5,866 bases of DNA from Pseudomonadota bacterium (GTDB lineage: Bacteria; Pseudomonadota; Alphaproteobacteria; Rhizobiales; Hyphomicrobiaceae). Location: contig QGVC01000225.1 of NCBI GenBank assembly GCA_003242645.1, forward strand, positions 1 through 5,866, read 5' to 3'. The translations under genes and the position numbers were made by a program. Shown piece after piece: positions 1 through 5,866 of this stretch. How positions within the stretch are numbered: the first letter of the stretch is position 1; every line of letters begins with the position of its first letter. A model generated the notes under the pieces. That model made no database searches. It saw only the letters and a program-made list of their open reading frames with translations, and was not told where the DNA came from.

Positions 1-846
1 ATGGACACGTCCGTGCTGGAGGCTCAGCTGCGGGAAGCCAAGGCGCAGCTCGAGCAGGCGCAGGTGACGGTGGAAACGGCCCGGAGTCAGGTTTCACAGC
101 GGGAATCAGAGAAGGCCACCGCGGAGGCGGTGGTCGCCCAGCGGGAAGCCGAACTCGCGGCGGCAAGGCAGCGGTTTTCGCGAGCCGAGCAGCTTGTTAA
201 GCAAGGCTGGGCGACCCAACAAAGGCTCGATGACGACCGTGCGGCCTTCGAGAGCGCGCAGGCAGCTGTCACTGCAGCCAAAGCCCAAGTTGCTTCTGCG
301 GAGGCCACGCTGAACACGGCCAAATCGCAGGTGCTGCAGGCGGAAGCTCAAGTCGAGGCCGCACGCGCCACGATTGAACGTATTCAGGCAGACATTAACG
401 ATAGCGTGCTCCGCGCCCCGCGCGACGGCCGCATCCAATTTCTTGTCGCCCAGCCTGGCGAAGTCGTGCAGGCTGGTGGCCGCGTCCTGAACATGATCGA
501 CATAACCGACGTCTACATGACGTTCTTTCTTCCGACGGAGCAGGCAGGGCGTGTCGCGATCGGCGCTGAAGCGCGCATCGTTATCGATGCCGCACCCCAA
601 TACGTCATCCCTGCCAGTATCTCATTCGTCTCGGATGTCGCGCAGTTCACCCCCAAAGAGGTCGAGACAGCAGAGGAACGGCAGAAGCTGATGTTCAGGC
701 TGCGGGCCCGCATCGACAAGGAGCTGCTCGAGCGATACCTCACACAGGTCAAGACTGGCTTGCCGGGCATGGCCTACGTGAAAATTGATCCAAGGGCGGA
801 ATGGCCACCGCACCTTCAGGTCAGGCTCCCCGAACCGCCGCAATGA
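1..846 (+). CDS. yhiI: HlyD/EmrA-type periplasmic adaptor (YhiI-like), 5' end outside window
   Basis: Membrane-fusion (adaptor) subunit of an ABC exporter, expected to be anchored in the inner membrane and to reach into the periplasm. Seen in the 281 residues present: an Ala/Gln/Glu-rich alpha-helical coiled-coil hairpin at about 5-134, turning near residues 65-80 ([14 protein letters not shown]). It is followed by the second half of a lipoyl/biotinyl-like domain at about 135-168 ([18 protein letters not shown]) and then a beta-barrel domain at about 169-262 ([34 protein letters not shown]). The ATG at position 1 is unlikely to be the true start. There is no signal anchor or first half-lipoyl domain, and E. 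coli YhiI (about 355 residues, from memory) has roughly 80 residues ahead of the matching MDT motif. The protein is therefore cut by the window edge rather than shown to be broken. The stop overlaps the start of rbbA. EmrA- and YbhG-like adaptors are relatives, but the next two genes favour YhiI. Confidence 0.93.
   Translation: MDTSVLEAQLREAKAQLEQAQVTVETARSQVSQRESEKATAEAVVAQREAELAAARQRFSRAEQLVKQGWATQQRLDDDRAAFESAQAAVTAAKAQVASAEATLNTAKSQVLQAEAQVEAARATIERIQADINDSVLRAPRDGRIQFLVAQPGEVVQAGGRVLNMIDITDVYMTFFLPTEQAGRVAIGAEARIVIDAAPQYVIPASISFVSDVAQFTPKEVETAEERQKLMFRLRARIDKELLERYLTQVKTGLPGMAYVKIDPRAEWPPHLQVRLPEPPQ
843..846 (+). other. ATGA stop-start overlap between adaptor and rbbA
   Basis: The adaptor stop TGA (844-846) and the preferred rbbA start ATG (843-845) share bases as ATGA. 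No convincing Shine-Dalgarno lies 5-10 bases upstream of 843, where the sequence is C-rich. Ribosomes finishing the adaptor probably reinitiate here, which would couple the two products. The in-frame ATG at 801 does have a GGGCGGA stretch just before it (794-800), so a start there, adding 14 residues, is not excluded. Confidence 0.7.
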
Positions 847-3611
847 CCTCCGATCATCCTTTGCACACTTCGAGTAGAGAAGCGGTCGCTCGCCTGCGCG
901 AGGTCAGTTTGCGTTACGGCGAGACGGTGGCGCTGGATTCAGTCAGCCTCGAAATCCCGTCGGGATGTATGGTCGGGCTGATTGGGCCGGACGGAGTTGG
1001 CAAGTCGAGTTTGCTTTCCCTGATTTCCGGCGCCCGCGCCATCCAAAGCGGCTCCATCGAGGTGCTCGGCGCAGATATGTCCTCCGCCTACGAGCGCGAA
1101 ATCGTAGGGCCACGGATCGCGTACATGCCGCAAGGCCTCGGCAGGAATCTCTATCCAACGCTTTCCGTGTACGAAAACGTCGATTTTTTCGGCCGCTTAT
1201 TCGGGCAAAACGCGGCTGAGCGCGAGCGGCGTATCAAAGACCTGCTCGAGGCCACCGGCCTCGCCCCTTTCGCTGATCGGCAGGCGGGAAAGCTCTCTGG
1301 CGGCATGAAACAGAAGCTCGGGCTGTGCTGCGCACTGATCCACGATCCCGATCTCATGATCCTTGATGAGCCGACGACAGGCGTTGACCCGCTTTCGCGC
1401 CGCCAATTCTGGGAGCTTATCGATCGTATTCGAGCCGGCCGGCCGGGAATGAGCGTCATCGTCGCTACCGCCTACATGGAAGAGGCAGCGCGCTTCGACT
1501 GGCTGATCGCAATGGACGCAGGCCGCGTTCTGAGCGCCGGCACACCTCATGACCTCCTTGAAAAGACGGGCAGCCGCACGCTCGAAGCCGCTTTCATCGC
1601 CATGTTGCCGGAGGAAAAGAGACGAGCTCATCGGCCCGTGCAAATCCGGCCCCGCGAGGCAGCTGACGATGAAGAAATTGCCATTGAAGCCCATGGGCTC
1701 ACGAAACGTTTCGGAGATTTCGTTGCCGTCGATCATGTAAGCTTCCGCATCGCCCGCGGAGAAATTTTTGGCTTTCTGGGATCGAACGGCTGCGGGAAAA
1801 CAACCACAATGAAAATGCTGACCGGCCTGTTGCCGGCCAGTGAGGGCAAGGCGTGGCTCTTCGGGCAAGAGGTCGACCCTGACGACATCGAGACCAGACG
1901 GCGCGTCGGCTACATGTCGCAGCATTTCTCTCTCTATAGAGAGCTGACGGTTCGGCAAAATCTCGAGTTACATGCCCGTTTGTTCAATTTGCCGGAAGAG
2001 ACGATTCCCGGCCGAATTGCTGAGCTCGCCCGCCGTTTCGAGCTCGAGCAGATCATGGACGAGCTGCCCGATTCGCTTCCCCTAGGACAGCGTCAGCGGT
2101 TGCAGCTCGCAGTCGCCTTGATCCATAAGCCCGAGATGCTGATCCTCGACGAGCCGACGTCGGGCGTAGATCCGGTTGCTCGCGATTCATTCTGGCAATT
2201 TCTCATCGACCTTTCGCGGGACGATAAGGTCACGATCTTCATTTCGACCCATTTCATGAACGAGGCCGAACGCTGCGATCGCATTTCGTTCATGCATGCC
2301 GGCCGCGTCCTCGTCAGTGATACACCTCAAGCCTTGGTCAAAAAGCGCGGTGTTCAAACCTTGGAGGAGGCATTCATCGCTTATCTCGAAGAGGCTGCCG
2401 CGGAGATCGAGCCCGGACTCGAGGCTCAAATGCCCGCGACGCCGCCGGTGGTCCATTCCGCAGCACCGCCGCTTCATCGCCACCGCGTTTTCGATCCACG
2501 CCGCATGTTCAGCTATTCGCGACGTGAAGCCATGGAGCTTCGTCGCGATCCCATTCGCGCAACGCTCGCCTTGCTCGGCAGCCTTATCCTGATGTTCATC
2601 ATCGGGTACGGCATCAGCATGGATGTCGAGGATCTCACGTTTGCCGTTCTCGACCGTGATCAAACAACGTTGAGCCGCGACTATACCTTGTCCATCTCGG
2701 GCTCACGCTACTTCGTCGAGCGTCCACCATTGAGCAGCTATGCCGAGCTGGACCGCCGGATGCGATCCGGAGAATTGAGTCTCGCGATTGAAATCCCGCC
2801 GGGGTTTGCAAGCGACCTGCTGCGTGGCCGACCCGTCGAGATCGGAGCGTGGATCGATGGGGCGATGCCACAACGCGCCGAGACTGTGAGGGGCTATGTG
2901 CAAGGCATGCATGCGCACTGGCTAACTCAGCGGGCATCTCAAATGTCCGTCGTACCGAGCACAAGCCTCGTCACGATCGAAACACGCTTTCGCTATAACC
3001 CCAATCTGGAGAGCCTCGTGGCGATGGTGCCAGCAGTCATTCCGTTGCTGCTCCTGATGATCCCTGCGATGCTCACTGCCATCAGCGTCGCCCGGGAAAA
3101 AGAGCTCGGCTCGATTGTGAATTTCTATGTCACGCCCACGACCCGCCTTGAGTTTCTTTTGGGAAAGCAGCTTCCCTATGTTGTTCTGGCAATGTTCAAC
3201 TTTCTCCTTCTCGTCATTATGGCCGCCACGGTGCTCGGTGTGCCGATCACCGGAAGCTTTTTGACCCTCACGGCCGCAACTTTGATTTACGTCCTCGCAT
3301 CGACAGCAATTGGCCTTTTGATCTCGACGTTCATGCGAAGCCAGATCGCAGCCATCTTTGGCACGGCAATTTTGACGATGCTCCCGGCCACGCAATTTTC
3401 GGGCATGATCGACCCGGTCTCATCGCTCGAAGGTCTGGGCGCGCTGATCGGCCAGGTTTTTCCAACAACCCATTACCTCACCATCTCCCGCGGCACGTTT
3501 TCGAAGCAGCTTTCCTTCTCGGATCTGCACTCTTCATTCGTTCCGTTAATTATTGCCGTTCCCGTTTTGATAGCGCTCGCGGCCGCACTGCTGAAAAAGC
3601 AGGAGACGTAA
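843..3611 (+). CDS. rbbA: RbbA-like fusion: two ABC ATPase domains plus ABC-2 permease domain
   Basis: Inner-membrane ABC protein of 922 residues; E. coli RbbA is about 911. NBD1 (about 17-250): Walker A GPDGVGKS 48-55, Q-loop Gln97, signature LSGGM 151-155, Walker B LMILDE 171-176, and Ala210 where the H-loop His is expected. NBD2 (about 278-515): Walker A GSNGCGKT 313-320, Q-loop Gln360, degenerate signature LPLGQ 412-416, Walker B ending Glu437, H-loop His470. A Pro/Glu-rich linker (about 520-550) leads to an ABC-2 domain. Its membrane segments lie near 571-593, 725-750, 776-802, 805-831, 834-856 and 899-919, with a large extracytoplasmic loop at 594-725. The start at 843 is preferred over an ATG at 801 because it gives the family length and an ATGA overlap with the adaptor stop. 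Likely role: it powers and forms half of the export channel, with YhhJ as the other half. E. coli RbbA is also reported to bind ribosomes and promote E-site tRNA release; the sequence cannot show that here. Family assignment is very secure, substrate unknown. Confidence 0.96.
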   Translation: MTSDHPLHTSSREAVARLREVSLRYGETVALDSVSLEIPSGCMVGLIGPDGVGKSSLLSLISGARAIQSGSIEVLGADMSSAYEREIVGPRIAYMPQGLGRNLYPTLSVYENVDFFGRLFGQNAAERERRIKDLLEATGLAPFADRQAGKLSGGMKQKLGLCCALIHDPDLMILDEPTTGVDPLSRRQFWELIDRIRAGRPGMSVIVATAYMEEAARFDWLIAMDAGRVLSAGTPHDLLEKTGSRTLEAAFIAMLPEEKRRAHRPVQIRPREAADDEEIAIEAHGLTKRFGDFVAVDHVSFRIARGEIFGFLGSNGCGKTTTMKMLTGLLPASEGKAWLFGQEVDPDDIETRRRVGYMSQHFSLYRELTVRQNLELHARLFNLPEETIPGRIAELARRFELEQIMDELPDSLPLGQRQRLQLAVALIHKPEMLILDEPTSGVDPVARDSFWQFLIDLSRDDKVTIFISTHFMNEAERCDRISFMHAGRVLVSDTPQALVKKRGVQTLEEAFIAYLEEAAAEIEPGLEAQMPATPPVVHSAAPPLHRHRVFDPRRMFSYSRREAMELRRDPIRATLALLGSLILMFIIGYGISMDVEDLTFAVLDRDQTTLSRDYTLSISGSRYFVERPPLSSYAELDRRMRSGELSLAIEIPPGFASDLLRGRPVEIGAWIDGAMPQRAETVRGYVQGMHAHWLTQRASQMSVVPSTSLVTIETRFRYNPNLESLVAMVPAVIPLLLLMIPAMLTAISVAREKELGSIVNFYVTPTTRLEFLLGKQLPYVVLAMFNFLLLVIMAATVLGVPITGSFLTLTAATLIYVLASTAIGLLISTFMRSQIAAIFGTAILTMLPATQFSGMIDPVSSLEGLGALIGQVFPTTHYLTISRGTFSKQLSFSDLHSSFVPLIIAVPVLIALAAALLKKQET
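3601..3606 (+). promoter_or_regulatory. Shine-Dalgarno of yhhJ
   Basis: AGGAGA lies inside the last sense codons of rbbA (Gln-Glu-Thr before TAA). Seven bases separate its AGGAG core from the ATG at 3613. This is a near-consensus ribosome binding site and fixes the start of the permease gene. Confidence 0.8.
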
Positions 3612-3612
3612 C

Positions 3613-4734
3613 ATGCGCTTATCGAATGTCTACAATCTCGGCATCAAGGAGCTGCGCAGCCTCGGCCGCGATCGCTTGATGCTCGGTCTCATCGTCTTCG
3701 CCTTCACAATTTCAATTTACGCCGCAGCAACGGCACTGCCGGAGACGCTCAACCGAGCAGCGATTTCGATTGTTGACGAGGACCACTCCCCCCTTTCAGC
3801 GCGGATCGCCGCGGCCTTCTATCCGCCTTACTTTCTGCCGCCGCAAATGATCACCCAGGCCGAGATGGATGCCCGCATGGATGCGGGGCTAGACACCTTC
3901 GCCATCGATATTCCGCCGAATTTCCAGCGAGACGTGCTGGCAGGGCGTAGTCCAGCCATCCAGCTCAACGTCGATGCGACTCGCATGACTCAGGCCTTTA
4001 CCGGCGCCGGATACATTCAGGCCATTATAAATCGTGAGGTGACCGCCTTTGTGGAGCGTCACCAGTCGCGCCCGACCGCGCCCGTCCAGCTCATCGATCG
4101 AATGCGGTTCAATCCGACTCTCGAAAGAAGCTGGTTCGGCGCCATCATCGAGGTCATCAACAACGTCACGATGATTTCCGTCATTCTGACCGGGGCGGCG
4201 CTGATTCGAGAGCGTGAGCACGGTACGATCGAGCACCTTCTCGTCATGCCGGTGAGGCCAATCGAAATCATGCTGGCCAAGATCTTGTCGATGGGCCTCG
4301 TCGTCTGGACTGCTTGCGCCTTATCGCTGGCGTTCGTCGTGCAGGGCGTGCTTTCGGTGCCGATCGAAGGCTCCGTCATGCTTTTTCTGGCGGGGGCGAC
4401 GGCTCACTTGTTCGCAACCACATCATTGGGCATTTTTCTCGGCACCGCGGCGCGCTCCATGCCTCAGCTCGGTCTGTTGATCATGCTTGTGCTGATACCG
4501 CTCGAAATGCTGTCTGGCGGCATGACGCCGCGGGAGAGCATGCCGGAATTCGTTCAAAACATCATGCTCGCTGCACCCACAACGCACTTTGTTTTGCTCG
4601 CACAGGCGATTCTTTACCGCGGCGCCGGATTTGACGTTGTCTATCCGCAGTTCATTTGGCTCATTGCAATTGGCGCCGCGCTTTTCGTTTTCTCGTTGGC
4701 GCGATTCCGCAAATCTCTCAGCGAAATTGGCTGA
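3613..4734 (+). CDS. yhhJ: ABC-2 type permease (YhhJ-like)
   Basis: Inner-membrane permease of 373 residues; E. coli YhhJ is about 374. It has one membrane segment at about 21-41 and a large extracytoplasmic domain at about 42-172 (VDEDHSPLS, FAIDIPPNFQRDVLAGR, MRFNPTLERSWFG). Five further membrane segments lie near 173-197, 219-247, 253-280, 284-300 and 347-363. The cytoplasmic ABC-2 motif IREREHGTIEHLLVMPVRP (198-216), found in this permease class, follows the second segment. There is no ATPase domain, so it must use the NBDs of RbbA. Its extracytoplasmic domain is clearly related to that of the RbbA membrane half, so the two probably pair as a pseudo-symmetric channel. The start codon is one base after the rbbA stop and has a strong Shine-Dalgarno. 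It is the last gene of the operon and ends four bases from the stop of the convergent dehydratase gene. The transported compound is unknown; relatives are usually annotated as multidrug or antibiotic exporters. Confidence 0.95.
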   Translation: MRLSNVYNLGIKELRSLGRDRLMLGLIVFAFTISIYAAATALPETLNRAAISIVDEDHSPLSARIAAAFYPPYFLPPQMITQAEMDARMDAGLDTFAIDIPPNFQRDVLAGRSPAIQLNVDATRMTQAFTGAGYIQAIINREVTAFVERHQSRPTAPVQLIDRMRFNPTLERSWFGAIIEVINNVTMISVILTGAALIREREHGTIEHLLVMPVRPIEIMLAKILSMGLVVWTACALSLAFVVQGVLSVPIEGSVMLFLAGATAHLFATTSLGIFLGTAARSMPQLGLLIMLVLIPLEMLSGGMTPRESMPEFVQNIMLAAPTTHFVLLAQAILYRGAGFDVVYPQFIWLIAIGAALFVFSLARFRKSLSEIG

Positions 4735-4750
4735 GCGCTCAGTGGATTTC
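4723..4750. terminator. Candidate bidirectional hairpin at convergent gene ends
   Basis: The perfect palindrome TGAGCGCTCA (4732-4741) contains the TGA stop of yhhJ and, on the other strand, the TGA stop of the dehydratase. It extends outward with C-G and G-T pairs, one G-G mismatch, one further wobble, and then a five-pair outer arm, GAAAT (4723-4727) with ATTTC (4746-4750). RNA from either strand could fold. There is no clear run of T after the hairpin on either side, so intrinsic termination is uncertain. It could instead protect 3' ends or arise partly by chance. Confidence 0.35.
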
Positions 4751-5866
4751 CGGCTCCGGAACCGGCGGGCCGCTTTCCAGGAAGTCGAAGTCGCAGCCCT
4801 CGTCGGCCTGGCCAATATGCTGCTGGAACATCGCGCCATATCCGCGGGCGTATCGCGGTTCAGGCGGCACCCATTCCGCACGGCGGCGGGCAAGCTCCTC
4901 CTCAGAAACGTGGAGGTGCAGCAGTCGCTGTGAGACATCAACCTCGATGTGATCGCCCGTTTTGACGAGCGCCAGTGGCCCACCAACGAAGCTTTCCGGC
5001 GCAACGTGCAATATGCAGGCGCCATAGCTGGTGCCCGACATGCGGGCGTCGGAAATGCGCAGCATATCGCGAACGCCTGCTTTCACGAGCTTCCGCGGAA
5101 TGGGCAGCATGCCCCATTCCGGCATTCCCGGGCCACCTTTCGGGCCGGCGTTTTGCAAGACGAGCACGTGGTCCGGCGTGACCTCCAGATCCTCACGCTC
5201 GACCTCGGCTGCCATGTGGTTATAATCGCGGAAGACGAGTGCCGGACCACGATGCTTCCTGAGCCGCGGCTCTGCCGCCGCCGGCTTCATGACGGCGCCC
5301 CGTGGAGCGAGATTGCCTTTGAGAATTGCGGTCGCGCCTTCTGGATAAATCGGATTGTCGAGCGAGCGGATAACGTCGTTATTGTAGACAGCAGCGTTCG
5401 CTATCGCCTCGCCCAGCGTTTTTCCGGACACGGTCATTGCGCTGCCGTCGAGCTTATCGCCCAACATTTTCATCAACGCCAGCAGCCCACCCGCGTAGTA
5501 GAAATCCTCCATCAGGAAAGCTCCCGATGGACGGATGTTGGCAATGACCGGCACCTCGCGCGACAGCTGATCGAAACGGTCGAGCGACAGCGCGATACCG
5601 GCACGGCGGGCCATGGCAATGGCGTGGATGATCGCGTTCGTCGAGCCGCCAAGCGCCATGTGAACCTTAATGGCGTTGTCGAACGAAGCAGGTGAAAGGA
5701 TGTCTGAGGGCTTCAGATCCTCCCAGACCATTTCGACGATGCGCCGCCCCGCAGCCGCCGCCATTCGAGGATGGTTGGAATCGGCGGCTGGAATGGACGA
5801 TGCTCCCGGCAGCGTCATGCCCATCGCTTCAGCGATAGACATCATCGTGGCCGCCGTGCCCATCCT
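4739..5866 (-). CDS. IlvD/Edd-family dehydratase, probably sugar-acid type; N-terminal part outside window
   Basis: Iron-sulfur, Mg-dependent dehydratase family that removes water from dihydroxy or aldonic acids to give 2-keto acids, in the cytoplasm. About 375 C-terminal residues are present of an expected 570-600, and the reading frame stays open to the window edge. Counting from the Met at 5863, visible motifs are MGTAATM (1-7), which normally follows the third cluster Cys, ALGGSTNAIIH (70-80), NIRPSGAFLMEDF (109-121), GPKGGPGMPEWGM (240-252) with the presumed Mg-binding Glu249, and SDARMSGTSYGA (271-282) with Ser276 in the place of the catalytic base. All three cluster cysteines and the activated Lys should lie upstream, unseen. 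The tail RYARGYGAMFQQHIGQAD followed by GCDFDFL resembles L-arabinonate/D-xylonate dehydratases more than biosynthetic IlvD, but the substrate is inferred. No regulatory sequence is visible, since the start lies outside the window. Convergent with yhhJ and apparently unrelated to it. Confidence 0.92.
   Translation of the reverse strand, partial: RMGTAATMMSIAEAMGMTLPGASSIPAADSNHPRMAAAAGRRIVEMVWEDLKPSDILSPASFDNAIKVHMALGGSTNAIIHAIAMARRAGIALSLDRFDQLSREVPVIANIRPSGAFLMEDFYYAGGLLALMKMLGDKLDGSAMTVSGKTLGEAIANAAVYNNDVIRSLDNPIYPEGATAILKGNLAPRGAVMKPAAAEPRLRKHRGPALVFRDYNHMAAEVEREDLEVTPDHVLVLQNAGPKGGPGMPEWGMLPIPRKLVKAGVRDMLRISDARMSGTSYGACILHVAPESFVGGPLALVKTGDHIEVDVSQRLLHLHVSEEELARRRAEWVPPEPRYARGYGAMFQQHIGQADEGCDFDFLESGPPVPEPEIH

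Noticed and set aside
1..3. ATG at the first base as the true start of the adaptor
   Set aside because: The protein would lack the membrane anchor and the first half of the lipoyl domain, and the match to the family begins mid-protein, so the ATG is an internal Met at the window edge.
1435..1446. Perfect palindrome CCGGCCGGCCGG
   Set aside because: It encodes Ala-Gly-Arg-Pro between NBD1 strands and is expected by chance in GC-rich coding sequence; no paired site or context suggests an operator.
1822..1836. Small hairpin CCGGC-CTGTT-GCCGG within NBD2
   Set aside because: It codes for the conserved TGLLPAS motif after Walker A; five pairs in GC-rich coding DNA is not evidence of a regulatory structure.
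1197..1958. Long open frame (253 codons) on the minus strand opposite the NBD region of rbbA
   Set aside because: It lies wholly within a very well supported gene, shows no recognisable domain, and such antisense frames are common in GC-rich coding DNA.
2922..3395. Minus-strand open frame opposite the rbbA membrane domain
   Set aside because: Highly charged and low in complexity, as expected from the antisense of membrane-segment codons; no start signal or family match.
4949..5695. Long plus-strand open frame (248 codons) opposite the dehydratase gene
   Set aside because: It is composed of His/Arg-rich sequence typical of antisense translation, has no motif, and the opposite strand encodes an unmistakable IlvD/Edd protein.

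Overview
The window looks like chromosomal DNA from a GC-rich alphaproteobacterium, most likely a member of the Rhizobiales. That placement is inferred from codon choice and from the style of the dehydratase, and it is not proven. The DNA is almost entirely coding. Three genes run on the plus strand and one on the minus strand, with no intergenic gap longer than four bases. No RNA gene, insertion sequence, CRISPR array or attachment site was seen.

Positions 1-4734 hold an operon matching the YhiI-RbbA-YhhJ set of Escherichia coli in gene order, domain content and motif detail. It begins with the 3' part of a HlyD/EmrA-type periplasmic adaptor. Next is a large protein that fuses two ABC ATPase domains to an ABC-2 membrane domain (RbbA). 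Last is a stand-alone ABC-2 permease (YhhJ). Adaptor and rbbA overlap as ATGA, and yhhJ starts one base after the rbbA stop with a good Shine-Dalgarno, so the three are probably one transcript. Together they contain every part of one inner-membrane exporter with a periplasmic adaptor: two nucleotide-binding domains, two membrane domains and the adaptor. The substrate cannot be read from the sequence. E. coli RbbA is also described as a ribosome-bound ATPase, and the layout here bears on how that role should be read.

Positions 4739-5866 hold the C-terminal two thirds of an IlvD/Edd-family dehydratase on the minus strand, probably of the sugar-acid (L-arabinonate/D-xylonate-like) branch. It converges on yhhJ with four bases between the stop codons. 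Both stops lie inside a 10-bp perfect palindrome that extends into a longer imperfect hairpin, which may act as a compact bidirectional terminator. The dehydratase has no evident functional link to the exporter.

The promoters of both transcripts lie outside the window. No undescribed system was found. The points most worth following up are the asymmetric ATP sites of RbbA, the fused exporter architecture and the palindrome at the convergent gene ends.
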